This document shows positions 53,352 to 62,945 of a DNA stretch of 64,000 bases, piece by piece. The notes under the pieces are model-generated. The model saw nothing but the letters and a program-made list of their open reading frames with translations, searched no databases and was not told where the DNA came from. Origin of the DNA: Rhodophyticola sp. CCM32 (GTDB taxonomy: Bacteria > Pseudomonadota > Alphaproteobacteria > Rhodobacterales > Rhodobacteraceae); NCBI RefSeq assembly GCF_004751985.1, contig NZ_CP038492.1, positions 2,790,001 through 2,854,000 of the forward strand. Reading direction: 5' to 3'. The number at the start of each line of letters is the position of its first letter. The stretch's first letter is position 1. A program made the position numbers and the translations under genes.

Positions 53352-56300
53352 ATGCACGTCGTGTTTCGCGAAAGCCACGGGTTAGAGGAGACAGAGACCC
53401 CAACCGATCTGGCGCAAACGCCGGCGGAACTGGTCGTGCTCAGCCTCTCGGATTCTGACCTCGGGGCTTTTGCGGCAGGCTGGCACAGGGCGGGCGGTGG
53501 CTTGCCATCGTTGCGGCTGGCGAATATCGCAGCGCTCAAGCATCCGCTGTCGGTCGACACCTATATCGAGCAGACGCTGGCGGGTGCGAAGGGCATCCTG
53601 ATCCGGCTGATTGGTGGGGTGCCGTATTGGCCCTACGGCTTGCAACAGATCGAAACTCTGGCGCGCGCGCAGGGCATAGCCTTGGCGGTACTGCCAGCGG
53701 ACGGGCGCGAAGATACGCGGCTGGATGATAAATCAACCCTACCGGTCTCCACCCTGCGGCGCCTGCAACATCTGTGCGACGCAGGGGGCGAGGTCGCGGC
53801 ACAGGCCGCATTGGCACAGATGGCCTTGGCCTCCGGGCTTTACGCAGGGCCCGTTGAGGGTGCAAAGGGGCTACCAAATGTAGGTGGATGGACGCCGGAG
53901 GACGGGCTGTGTTGCCCGGTGCTGGCGGGCAGAGCCAGCCCATTGGTGTTGGTGACGTTCTATCGGTCCTATCTTGTGTCCGATGACCTGGCGCCTTTAT
54001 GCGTGCTCTTTGACGCGCTCAGGGCCCGGGGTTTCGAAGTAATGGGGCTTTTCGCGCCGTCGCTGAAGGCTCCTGATGCGGCGGAATGGATGGCACGGCA
54101 AGTTGCGCTTCTGGCTCCCGTTGCGATTGTGAATGCCACCTCGTTCTCCGGCAAAAATGCGGACGGAACCTCGCCGTTGGATATGGCGAATGTCCCGGTT
54201 TTTCAGATCGCTTTGGCCACATCAGGTGAGGACGCCTGGACCAAGGCAGAGCGTGGTTTGTCCCCCGCTGATCTGGCAATGCATGTGGTGTTGCCAGAGG
54301 TGGATGGGCGGCTGTTTGCCGGGGTCGCGTCGTTCAAAGAGCCACAGGTTCGGGACGCGGATTTACAATTCGCGCGCTATATTCATACGGCCCATGTCGA
54401 GCGGGTGAATGCTGTGGCCGCACGGGTTGCGGCCTGGCATCATCTCGCCACCACCCAGGTGAAGGACCGTGAATTTGCTTTGATCTTGTCCACGTATCCG
54501 GGGCGGGATTGGAACATCGCCCATGCTGTTGGGCTGGATGCGATTGCTTCGGCAAACGCGATCCTGGACGATCTGGCCGAGGCCGGGCATGGCGTGTCCG
54601 GTGGCATCACTGGTGCGGATTTGCAAAATGCCTCTCTTGTCTGGCCGATAGCCGAGTATGAGGCGGCGTTGGAACGCCTGCCTGCCAGGTTGCGCAACGA
54701 TCTGGCCGACGCTTGGGGCGCGCCCACAGATGATGCGAATGCCAATAATGGTGGGCTTAGTTTACCGATCCTGCGGCGCGGCAATATGCTGGTGGCGCTT
54801 CAGCCAGAACGCGGCACGCCGTCATTGCGCGACACAGAATATCACGATCTCGCCCGCGTGCCCTGCCACGGATACGTTGCATTTTATCTCTGGATGCAGG
54901 CCCATGCACAGGCGCTGGTTCACATCGGGGCCCACGGCACGCTGGAATGGTTGCCCGGCAAATCCGTCGCTTTGTCAGACATTTGCTGGCCTGATGCGCT
55001 GGTCGGCTCCCTGCCGGTGATCTACCCTTTCATCGTCAACGATCCTGGCGAGGCTGCGCAGGCCAAACGTCGCATTGGCGCGATCACCTTGGGCCACGTG
55101 CCGCCACCGATGAAGGCATCAAAGACACCAACGCGTCTGGTGCGCCTGGAAGCCTTGCTGGACGAATTCTCCAATGCGGACGGGCTTGATCCAAAGCGTC
55201 GCGATCGATTGCAGGAGGATATTCGCACCGAAGCGCAGGCCTTGGGCGTTGAGGGCGACCTTGGGCTGGAGGCCGCATCATGCTCTGCCGAGGCGATCAC
55301 CCGGATTGATCGGTTTGTGTGTGACGTAAAGGACAGCCAGTTCGGCGATGGCCTGCATGTATGGGGCCGCCCCGAGCATGGGCAAACTGTGTTTGACAGC
55401 GCGCCGTCAGCGGCCAGCGAACGGGCAGCGTTGATTGATGCGTTGGACGGCAAGCGGGTCGCTGCGGGACCGGCGGGCTCGCCGTATCGAGGGCGCGGCG
55501 ACGTGTTGCCCACAGGACGCAACCTTTACACGACAGACCCGCGATCCGTGCCGTCGCGTGCTGCCTATACACAGGGCATCGCGATGGCGGATGAGTTGAT
55601 GCGCCACCATCTCCAGGAGGACGGCGATTGGCCGAAAGGCCTGATCGTGAATCTATGGGGCTCGGCCACTATGCGTACAGCAGGCGAGGAATTTGCAATG
55701 GCGCTGGTCTTGTTGGGTGTACGGCCCGTTTGGGACGAGGGGTCGGAGCGGGTTTCGGGTATCGAAGTGGTGCCGATAGCCGAATTGGATCGCCCTCGCA
55801 TCGACGTGACGCTGCGGGTCTCGGGCCTGTTTCGCGACGTGTTTCCAACGCTTTCGACTTTGTTCAACCAGGCGACACGGGCATTATCAGCCCGCGACGA
55901 GGCGCCGGATTGGAACCCCTATGTCGGCGCCGATGCGGCCCGCGTTTTTGGCCCGGCACCGGGCAGCTTTGGCGTCGGGATGGGGCCACAGATCGGCGAT
56001 TATTCCCAAGCCGCACAAGTCGCTGCCGGAGAAGCATGGCTGGCGGCATCCAGTTACGCGTTGGACGGCGAAGACGTGCAGTTGGATGCAGACGGATTGC
56101 GCGCCCATGTGGCAAAGGCGGATGCGTTTGTGCACCTTCAGGATCTGCCGGAAACGGACATTCTTCTGGCAGAGGATTACGCCACCCACGAGGCAGGCTT
56201 TCTTGCGGCGCAGGCTGTCACGGGCGGGTCGGCGAAGGCTTACCATCTGGATGTCACTGACCCCGCACAGCCCCGCGCGCGCGGTCTGACCGAAGAGATC

Positions 56301-56621
56301 GCCCGTGTGGTTATGGCGCGTGCCGCCAACCCTGACTGGATCACCGGAATGCGCCGCCACGGATTTCGGGGGGCGGCGGAAATTGCCGCAACGCTTGAAA
56401 ACATGGCGTCCTTCGCACAGCTCGCCCGTGTGGTCCCGTCGCATCTGTTCGACCTCTATTATGACGCCACGCTGGGGCAAGCAGACGTTACGGCCTTTTT
56501 GCAGGACGCCAACCCCGATGCGCTGGCCGCGATGCGTGATCGTTTCGCAGCGCTCCATGCCGCAGGCCTCTGGCAGTCACGTCGTAACTCAATCCTTGCG
56601 GATATGGAGGCTGCGGAATGA
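53352..56621 (+). CDS. cobN: Cobaltochelatase subunit CobN
   Basis: This 1089-residue large subunit of the ATP-dependent cobaltochelatase (with CobS and CobT, not in this window) inserts cobalt into hydrogenobyrinic acid a,c-diamide. Typical parts are [81 protein letters not shown] and [18 protein letters not shown]. No frame break is apparent. Its end overlaps the cobG start (ATGA). Confidence 0.95.
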   Translation: MHVVFRESHGLEETETPTDLAQTPAELVVLSLSDSDLGAFAAGWHRAGGGLPSLRLANIAALKHPLSVDTYIEQTLAGAKGILIRLIGGVPYWPYGLQQIETLARAQGIALAVLPADGREDTRLDDKSTLPVSTLRRLQHLCDAGGEVAAQAALAQMALASGLYAGPVEGAKGLPNVGGWTPEDGLCCPVLAGRASPLVLVTFYRSYLVSDDLAPLCVLFDALRARGFEVMGLFAPSLKAPDAAEWMARQVALLAPVAIVNATSFSGKNADGTSPLDMANVPVFQIALATSGEDAWTKAERGLSPADLAMHVVLPEVDGRLFAGVASFKEPQVRDADLQFARYIHTAHVERVNAVAARVAAWHHLATTQVKDREFALILSTYPGRDWNIAHAVGLDAIASANAILDDLAEAGHGVSGGITGADLQNASLVWPIAEYEAALERLPARLRNDLADAWGAPTDDANANNGGLSLPILRRGNMLVALQPERGTPSLRDTEYHDLARVPCHGYVAFYLWMQAHAQALVHIGAHGTLEWLPGKSVALSDICWPDALVGSLPVIYPFIVNDPGEAAQAKRRIGAITLGHVPPPMKASKTPTRLVRLEALLDEFSNADGLDPKRRDRLQEDIRTEAQALGVEGDLGLEAASCSAEAITRIDRFVCDVKDSQFGDGLHVWGRPEHGQTVFDSAPSAASERAALIDALDGKRVAAGPAGSPYRGRGDVLPTGRNLYTTDPRSVPSRAAYTQGIAMADELMRHHLQEDGDWPKGLIVNLWGSATMRTAGEEFAMALVLLGVRPVWDEGSERVSGIEVVPIAELDRPRIDVTLRVSGLFRDVFPTLSTLFNQATRALSARDEAPDWNPYVGADAARVFGPAPGSFGVGMGPQIGDYSQAAQVAAGEAWLAASSYALDGEDVQLDADGLRAHVAKADAFVHLQDLPETDILLAEDYATHEAGFLAAQAVTGGSAKAYHLDVTDPAQPRARGLTEEIARVVMARAANPDWITGMRRHGFRGAAEIAATLENMASFAQLARVVPSHLFDLYYDATLGQADVTAFLQDANPDALAAMRDRFAALHAAGLWQSRRNSILADMEAAE

Positions 56622-57757
56622 GCGCCCCGCTGGTCAAGGGATGGTGTCCGGGAGCGTACCGCCCGATGGTTTCGGGAGACGGTTTAGTGGTGCGCATACG
56701 TCCGTGGATGGGTCAGTTGAGCGCGGCCCAAACCCTCGCCCTTTGTAACGTGGCCGAGCGTTTCGGATCCGGCACGCTGGAGCTGACAAACCGCGCGAAT
56801 GTGCAAATCAGAGGTGTGGCGGAGCGGGACCACGACGCCGTGATCGCGGCGCTTTTGGCAGCGGATCTGTTGGACGTGGATCCTGCGCAGGAAAGCCGCC
56901 GCAATCTGGTGATGACCCCGGATTGGCAGATGGGTGATCGGACTCACAAGCTGGCGCGGGCGTTGATGGACACACTTGCTGACCTGCCTGATCTGCCTGC
57001 GAAATTTGGTTACTGCATTGATACAGCACACATGCCCTGGCTGACCGGCGCGCCGGCAGATATCCGGTTCGAGCTTGGTCATGAGGGTGAAATGATCCTC
57101 TTGGCGGACGGGGCGGCGGCGGGGCGGCCCGTCACGCCAGAGACGGCTATGGAGGCTTTGCGAGACCTGATCGCGTGGTTCGTGGAGACCGGTGGGCGCA
57201 ATGCAGGCCGCATGGCGCGACACTTGCGGTCGGCCATATTGCCGCCCGATTGGGCCCAGGTTGCGCGGCGGCCGGTGCCTGCCGCAATCCCGTGCAACAA
57301 CGGGACGCTGATGGGTGCACCGTTCGGGCAACTCGACGCGCATGTCGTGGCAGACTTTATGCGCGCGGGCGAAGTGACCGCTTTGCGTATCCTGCCAAAC
57401 CGTAAATTGCTGGCCCTGGGCCCGATGCTTGCAATTCCTCGCGGGTTCTGCGCCCCGGATGATCCACTTCTCAAGGTTCATGCCTGCACCGGTGCGCCGG
57501 GATGCCCCCAGGCCAATGGTCCAACCCGCGCAATTGCGCGCGCGCTGGCCCCGGGCTTGCCACCTGGCGAAACACTCCACGTGTCGGGCTGTATCAAAGG
57601 GTGTGCACATCCGCAGGCAGCGGACCGGACGCTGGTCACTACGAAAGATGGGTTCGACCTTGTCAGCAAAGGCGCGCCATGGGATGCGCCAAGCAAGCGC
57701 GGGTTGCCCGCAGACCTGATCCTCGCCGAGGTAACCCCCAAGGATTTCCAAGACTGA
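56618..57757 (+). CDS. cobG: Precorrin-3B synthase
   Basis: This 379-residue nitrite/sulfite reductase-like protein has the [4Fe-4S] cluster Cys in [14 protein letters not shown] and [13 protein letters not shown]-terminal features are [16 protein letters not shown] and [20 protein letters not shown]. It uses oxygen to hydroxylate precorrin-3A, so the pathway is the aerobic one. Coupled to cobN (overlap 4) and to cobH (2-base gap). Confidence 0.93.
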   Translation: MSAPLVKGWCPGAYRPMVSGDGLVVRIRPWMGQLSAAQTLALCNVAERFGSGTLELTNRANVQIRGVAERDHDAVIAALLAADLLDVDPAQESRRNLVMTPDWQMGDRTHKLARALMDTLADLPDLPAKFGYCIDTAHMPWLTGAPADIRFELGHEGEMILLADGAAAGRPVTPETAMEALRDLIAWFVETGGRNAGRMARHLRSAILPPDWAQVARRPVPAAIPCNNGTLMGAPFGQLDAHVVADFMRAGEVTALRILPNRKLLALGPMLAIPRGFCAPDDPLLKVHACTGAPGCPQANGPTRAIARALAPGLPPGETLHVSGCIKGCAHPQAADRTLVTTKDGFDLVSKGAPWDAPSKRGLPADLILAEVTPKDFQD

Positions 57758-57759
57758 AC

Positions 57760-58389
57760 ATGCCTTATGAATATGAAAAGAACGGCGTCGCGATTTATCA
57801 GGAGAGTTTCGCGACAATTCGGGCCGAAGCCGATCTGACAGGTTTCGTACCGGATGAAGAGCAGGTCGTCGTGCGCATGATCCACGCCGCTGGTCTTGTG
57901 GGTTTGGAGGGCCATGTCCAAATTGCTCCGGGCATGGTATCCGTCGCGCGCGATGCGTTGGAAAATGGGGCAGCGATCTTTTGCGACGCTTATATGGTCA
58001 GCGAAGGCGTCACGCGCAAACGGTTGCCGGCGCAGAATGACGTGATCTGTACGCTACGTGACCCACGCGTGCCTGAGATGGCTGCGGCTTTGGGCACAAC
58101 CCGGTCGGCCGCGGCATTGGAGCTGTGGCGCGATCGTCTGCAGGACGCAGTGGTGGCCATCGGAAACGCACCGACTGCTCTGTTCCATTTGCTGGAGATG
58201 CTGGAAGATCCCGCATGCCCGCGCCCTGCGGCGATCATCGGATGCCCGGTTGGCTTCGTCGGTGCGCGCGAAAGCAAGGAGGCGCTGTGGGCGGCAGCAC
58301 CCGTGCCATCGCTGATTGTAGAGGGCCGGCTTGGTGGTTCGGCCATCACCGTTGCTGCCATCAACGCCATCGCGAGCCGCACGGAATGA
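57760..58389 (+). CDS. cobH: Precorrin-8X methylmutase
   Basis: This 209-residue enzyme moves a methyl group to form hydrogenobyrinic acid. The catalytic His is in VRMIHAAGLVGLEGH; GAAIFCDAYMVSEGVT and RPAAIIGCPVGFVGARESKE follow. I use the ATG at 57760, 2 bases after the cobG stop; the frame is open upstream only inside cobG. Its end overlaps cobI (ATGA). Confidence 0.94.
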   Translation: MPYEYEKNGVAIYQESFATIRAEADLTGFVPDEEQVVVRMIHAAGLVGLEGHVQIAPGMVSVARDALENGAAIFCDAYMVSEGVTRKRLPAQNDVICTLRDPRVPEMAAALGTTRSAAALELWRDRLQDAVVAIGNAPTALFHLLEMLEDPACPRPAAIIGCPVGFVGARESKEALWAAAPVPSLIVEGRLGGSAITVAAINAIASRTE

Positions 58390-59123
58390 GCGCCCGGGCC
58401 AAGGGGATCATCTATGGAGTGGGCCTTGGGCCGGGTGACCCGGACCTGATGAGCGTCCGGGCCGACCGTCTGGTCCGCAACTCCAGGCACATCGCCTTCT
58501 TTCGCAAGCTTGGGCGAAAAGGCCGCGCACGCTCGATTGTGGACGGGATGCTGCGCCCAGATGCCATTGAATTTGCGATGGAATATCCAGTCACAACAGA
58601 AATCCCGCTTAGCGATCCACGTTACAACGCGATCCTGTCGGAGTTCTATTCTGAGTGCACGCAGCGGTTGTGCGACCTGTCATCATCTGGAGAAGACGTG
58701 GTGGTTCTGTGCGAAGGTGACCCGTTCTTTTATGGCTCGTTTATGCACTTGTTCACGCGCTTGCAGACCACCTGCGACGTGGAAACTGTCCCGGCGATCA
58801 CCGGAATGTCGGCGGCTTGGACAGCCTCTGGCGCGCCGATAACTTGGGGGGATGATATCCTCTCGACCGTGATGGGCACGCTGCACGAAACCGCCCTGAC
58901 AGATGCGATGACCCGCGCTGATGCACTGGTCGTCATGAAGATCGGCCGCAACTTGCCGAAGGTACGGCGGGCCTTGGCGAAGGCCGGCAAAGCGAACCGT
59001 GCGATCTTGGTGGAATATGCCAGCATGGAGGGGCAGACCGTGCGCCCGTTGTCAGAGTTTGATGGTGAGACATTGCCCTATTTCTCGATCATCGTTGTGC
59101 ACGGGCAAGGCCGCCGCCCATGA
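58386..59123 (+). CDS. cobI: Precorrin-2 C20-methyltransferase
   Basis: This 245-residue SAM-dependent tetrapyrrole methyltransferase starts IIYGVGLGPGDPDLMSVRAD. VVVLCEGDPFFYGSFMHLFT and VPAITGMSAAWTASG are the CobI/CbiL active-site lines. It makes precorrin-3A. The ATG at 58386 overlaps the cobH stop, and the stop overlaps cobJ (ATGA). Confidence 0.94.
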   Translation: MSARAKGIIYGVGLGPGDPDLMSVRADRLVRNSRHIAFFRKLGRKGRARSIVDGMLRPDAIEFAMEYPVTTEIPLSDPRYNAILSEFYSECTQRLCDLSSSGEDVVVLCEGDPFFYGSFMHLFTRLQTTCDVETVPAITGMSAAWTASGAPITWGDDILSTVMGTLHETALTDAMTRADALVVMKIGRNLPKVRRALAKAGKANRAILVEYASMEGQTVRPLSEFDGETLPYFSIIVVHGQGRRP

Positions 59124-59872
59124 CGGGATGGGTTGTCATAATCGGCCTTGGGCCGGGGGCGGACGGATTGATTACACCCGACGCGCAGGCCGCCATTGCG
59201 GCCGCGACCGATATCGTGGGTTACATTCCCTATGTTCGTCGCATCACGCCCCGCGACGGGTTGGTACTGCACGAAAGTGACAACCGGGTTGAGATGGAGC
59301 GCGCGACCCATGCGTTGCAGATGGCAGATGACGGTCGCCGCATTGTGGTCGTCAGTTCGGGTGATCCCGGCGTCTTTGCGATGGCCTCGGCGGTGTTTGA
59401 AGCGGTCGAGGCCGGACCTGCGGATTGGTGCAATCTCGACATCCGCGTGATCCCGGGGATCACCGCGATGTTGGCGGCGGCGGCGGCGGCGGGCGCACCA
59501 TTGGGCCATGACTTTTGCGCCATTAATCTGTCTGACAACCTGAAACCCTGGAGCTTGATCGAAACCCGTCTGCGTCTTGCCGCTGAGGCCGACTTCGCAA
59601 TGGCGTTCTACAACCCGCGTTCCAGGTCTCGCCCGGATGGCTTTGGCCGGACATTGGCAATCCTGCGGGAATGTTGCGAACCGGGCCGTGTGATCATCTT
59701 CGCGCGCGCCGTCTCCACCCCCGATCAGACATTGCGGGTGACCACCTTGGATGACGCAACCCCTGAGATGGCGGATATGCGCACAATCGTTCTGGTCGGC
59801 TCCTCCTTGACCCGCGCCATCGCACGGGACGGTGCGCCGTTTGTCTATACGCCACGGTCGGTGGCGCAATGA
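59120..59872 (+). CDS. cobJ: Precorrin-3B C17-methyltransferase
   Basis: This 250-residue methyltransferase has VVIIGLGPGADGLITPDAQA, VVVSSGDPGVFAMASAVFE and FAMAFYNPRSRSRPDGFGR. It carries out ring contraction to precorrin-4. It overlaps cobI at its start. Its last 28 bases overlap the end of cobK on the opposite strand, and cobL follows beyond cobK. Confidence 0.94.
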   Translation: MTGWVVIIGLGPGADGLITPDAQAAIAAATDIVGYIPYVRRITPRDGLVLHESDNRVEMERATHALQMADDGRRIVVVSSGDPGVFAMASAVFEAVEAGPADWCNLDIRVIPGITAMLAAAAAAGAPLGHDFCAINLSDNLKPWSLIETRLRLAAEADFAMAFYNPRSRSRPDGFGRTLAILRECCEPGRVIIFARAVSTPDQTLRVTTLDDATPEMADMRTIVLVGSSLTRAIARDGAPFVYTPRSVAQ

Positions 59873-60600
59873 GACACCCAGTTGAGAACCTGTGCCGGTG
59901 TGGTGACCTCTTGCCGAACGGGAATGAAAGGCCGGCCGATCATGATGACCGGAAGCCCAAGCGCGCGCGCTGCGGCGATCTTGGCATAAGCGCCCGTGCC
60001 GCCCGCGTTTTTCGACACGACAACATCAATGGAATGGGCCTGCATCAACGCCTCATCCTCGGCTTGCGTGAACGGCCCGCGGGACACCAGAACCTCGGTA
60101 TGCGGCAGAGGCAACTCAAAGCCCGGTGCATCGACAAGGCGCAGAAGATAGACGTGCTGCGGGTTCGGCGCGAACTCGGCCAGATGCATACGTCCGACGG
60201 CCAGCATGACGCGTTTTCTGGGGTGATCAAGTGCCGCAACAGCGCCTGCAATATCGGCCACATGGGTCCACGCATCGCCTGGTCGAGGCAGCCAGGGCGC
60301 ACGGGTCAGGGCCACAAGCGGCACACCTGTCTGAGCACATGCGGCGATAGCATTTCTGCTCATCTGCGCGGCGAACGGATGCGTCGCGTCGACCACATGT
60401 GTGATGTCTTGATCCTGCAAATAAGCGGCAAGGCCCGATACACCGCCAAATCCGCCGACCCGCTGGGGCAAGGGTTGGCGCACGGGCCGCGCAACGCGGC
60501 CAGCGAACGACACAATACCCGCGATCCCGGCCTCGGCCACAGCGCGGGCCAAGGCCGTCGCCTCGGTTGTGCCGCCAAGGATCAGGAGGTTCGGGATCAT
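59845..60600 (-). CDS. cobK: Precorrin-6A reductase, antisense within the cob operon
   Basis: This 251-residue NADPH-dependent reductase has LLILGGTTEATALARAVAEA, THVVDATHPFAAQMSRNA, RVMLAVGRMHLAEF and VVSKNAGGTGAYAKIAAARA. It alone is read leftward inside an otherwise rightward operon. Its start codon (60600-60598) shares two bases with the cobL start (60599-60601), and its end overlaps cobJ by 28 bases. It must have its own promoter, probably inside cobL, and its transcript is antisense to the operon mRNA. Confidence 0.93.
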   Translation of the reverse strand: MIPNLLILGGTTEATALARAVAEAGIAGIVSFAGRVARPVRQPLPQRVGGFGGVSGLAAYLQDQDITHVVDATHPFAAQMSRNAIAACAQTGVPLVALTRAPWLPRPGDAWTHVADIAGAVAALDHPRKRVMLAVGRMHLAEFAPNPQHVYLLRLVDAPGFELPLPHTEVLVSRGPFTQAEDEALMQAHSIDVVVSKNAGGTGAYAKIAAARALGLPVIMIGRPFIPVRQEVTTPAQVLNWVSHCATDRGV

Positions 60601-61794
60601 GGTTGAAACTCCGTGGATCACAATTGTCGGTCTGGGCGAAGATGGACCGGCGGGCCTTTCGCCCGCAAGCAGAGAAGCAGTTGAAGCCGCGGAAATCATC
60701 ATGGGGCCACCGCGCCATCTGGGACTTTTGCCGGATACGGGTGTCGAGCGGATCGAATGGCCGGTACCATTTGTCGATGGGATTGAACTGTTACGCGGGT
60801 TGCGCGGCCGCAATGTTGTGGTCCTCGTGTCCGGGACCCGTTTTGGTTCGGTGCCGGACGCGCAATCTCAACTGCGTTTGAGCGCGGCGAGTGGCGGTCG
60901 TTCCCTGCGCCGTCCACCTTCGCACTGGCTGCATCGCATTTGGGGTGGCCCTTGGAGGATACACTGTGCCTCGGGCTCCATGCCGCCCCGTTAGCGCGAC
61001 TTCGACCGTATCTGGCACCGGGATTGCGGGCAATTGTGCTGTTGCTCGACGGGAAGGCGGTGTCGGCCTTGGCGGCATACCTTGCGTCTGCTGGCTTCGG
61101 CGGCAGCACATTGACAATCTGTGAGGCGTTGGGCGGGCCACGCGAACAGATCAGCAGGGTCTCGGTCGCCGAGGCCTGCAAGGGCGGGTTTTCGCATCCG
61201 GTTTGTGTGGCGATTGAGGTCGCCGGGAACGGCATTGTGGTGCCGCTTACATCAGGGCGCCCGGATGACTTGTACGAAACCGACGGTGTGATGACCAAAC
61301 GCCCTGTGCGGGCCCTGACGCTGTCGGCTCTGGCACCGCGCGCCGGAGAGCATTTATGGGACATCGGCGGTGGATCCGGCACCATCGCGGTGGAATGGGC
61401 CCTGGCGCACTCAACCTGCTCGGCCAGTGTAATTGAAATGCAGCCCGATCGTGTGGCGCTGATCCGTGCGAATGCCGACGCGTTTGGATTAGACCGTATT
61501 TCTGTAGTGACGGGCATAGCACCTGAAGCGCTGGACGCGTTGCCGGTGCCAGACGCCGTGTTCATTGGCGGCGGGCTCTGCGCTGACCTGGTGGCCCGGG
61601 TCGTTGCCTTGCCTGCTGGCACGCGGATTGTGACAAACGCAGTCACGCTGGAGGCTGAGGCTTTGCTGGCAACCGCACAGGCGGCGCATGGCGGCACTCT
61701 GATGCGGATCGAGATTGCGCATGCGATGCCGCTTGGGTCCAAACGCGGCTGGACATCAGCCTACCCCATTGTGCAATGGAGTGTAACGTTATGA
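60599..61794 (+). CDS. cobL: Precorrin-6Y C5,15-methyltransferase (CbiE-CbiT fusion), frameshifted
   Basis: The N-terminal CbiE part reads WITIVGLGEDGPAGLSPASR and NVVVLVSG, after which the frame fails and stops at 60994. The expected DPFWFGAGRAISTAFERGEW then RSFPAPSTFALAASHLGWPL continues one base over. Adding one G at GGG (60833-60835) repairs it. The C-terminal CbiT part (LWDIGGGSGTIAVEWALAHS, IGGGLCADLV) is intact. The repaired protein has about 398 residues, the CobL length. AGGAGGT precedes the ATG at 60599. An assembly error is likely. It adds methyl groups at C5 and C15 and removes the C12 acetate carboxyl. Confidence 0.9.
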
Positions 61795-62153
61795 TTGTGG
61801 CCGGTTTTGGATTTCGCGCTGCCGCGACGCTTGCCAGTTTGGAAGACGCTCTGAACCGTGCAGGCGTCGGGGCACAGCTCTTTGCAACGGTGGCCGACAA
61901 GGCTGTTGCACCGGCGATGGTGACGTTAGCCGAGAGGCACGAGGTGCCCGTTGCAGGAATCCAGGCAGATGTGCTGGAGGCCCAGATCACGCTGACGCGG
62001 TCCCAGGCCTCGCAACACAATCGCAACAGTGGCTCAGTGGCAGAAGCGGCAGCTCTGGCGGCTGCGGGTCCGGGCGCACGATTATTGGCCGCGCGCGTGG
62101 TGTCCGCTGACCGAATGGCAACCTGCGCATTGGCCCAGGGAGACCAGACATGA
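61791..62153 (+). CDS. cobE: Cobalamin biosynthesis protein CobE (CbiG C-terminal domain type)
   Basis: This 120-residue protein begins [20 protein letters not shown] and contains [14 protein letters not shown] and [13 protein letters not shown], which match the CobE/CbiG-C family. It is thought to act in the ring-opening or hydrolysis steps around precorrin-5; the exact role is uncertain. The ATG at 61791 overlaps the cobL stop (ATGA), and its end overlaps cobM. Confidence 0.87.
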   Translation: MIVAGFGFRAAATLASLEDALNRAGVGAQLFATVADKAVAPAMVTLAERHEVPVAGIQADVLEAQITLTRSQASQHNRNSGSVAEAAALAAAGPGARLLAARVVSADRMATCALAQGDQT

Positions 62154-62944
62154 CAGTCCATTTCATCGGCGCAGGCCCCGGTGCGCCGGATCTTCTGACG
62201 TTGCGCGGACGGGACCTGATCGCCGCCTGCCCGGTGTGCCTTTACGCGGGGTCCTTGGTGCCGGAAGCGATTCTGGATCATTGTCCTGAAGGCGCGCAGA
62301 TCGTGAACACCGCGCCTTTGTCGCTGGAGGATATCATCGGCTCCATCGCGGTGGCCCATGACGCGGGCAAAGACGTGGCGCGACTGCATTCGGGCGACCT
62401 GTCCGTGTGGTCCGCAATGGGGGAGCAGATCCGAAGGCTTGAAGCCTTGGGCATCCCGTATACCGTCACCCCCGGTGTGCCGTCCTTCGCCGCCGCCGCC
62501 GCAAGTTTGGGGCAAGAACTGACCTTGCCGGGTGTCGGGCAATCCTTGATCCTGACACGGATACCGGGCCGCGCGTCTTCAATGCCCGAGGGTGAAAGCC
62601 TTGCAAATTTTGGCGCAACCGGTGCAACACTTGCACTCCATCTGTCGATTGGAAATCTGGCACAGGTGGTAACCGAATTGGTGCCCCATTACGGGGCCGA
62701 TTGCCCGGTGGCCGTGGTCTACCGCGCCTCTTGGCCGGATGAGAAAATCATCCGCGCCAAACTTGGCGGGTTGGAAAGCGCCATGGATCCCGGCATCGCG
62801 CGCACCGCGTTGATCCTTGTGGGCCCCGCGATCGGCGCCAGTGACTTCACCGAAAGCCGCCTTTACGCCGCTGATTACGATCGCCGTTACAGACCACAAT
62901 CGGCTGATAGCCCGTGGTCGGAATGGCAACATGGGGATGACTGA
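62150..62944 (+). CDS. cobM: Precorrin-4 C11-methyltransferase
   Basis: This 264-residue methyltransferase has [54 protein letters not shown] and [20 protein letters not shown]. It makes precorrin-5. It overlaps cobE at its start, and cobB begins 1 base after its stop. Confidence 0.95.
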   Translation: MTVHFIGAGPGAPDLLTLRGRDLIAACPVCLYAGSLVPEAILDHCPEGAQIVNTAPLSLEDIIGSIAVAHDAGKDVARLHSGDLSVWSAMGEQIRRLEALGIPYTVTPGVPSFAAAAASLGQELTLPGVGQSLILTRIPGRASSMPEGESLANFGATGATLALHLSIGNLAQVVTELVPHYGADCPVAVVYRASWPDEKIIRAKLGGLESAMDPGIARTALILVGPAIGASDFTESRLYAADYDRRYRPQSADSPWSEWQHGDD

Positions 62945-62945
62945 A

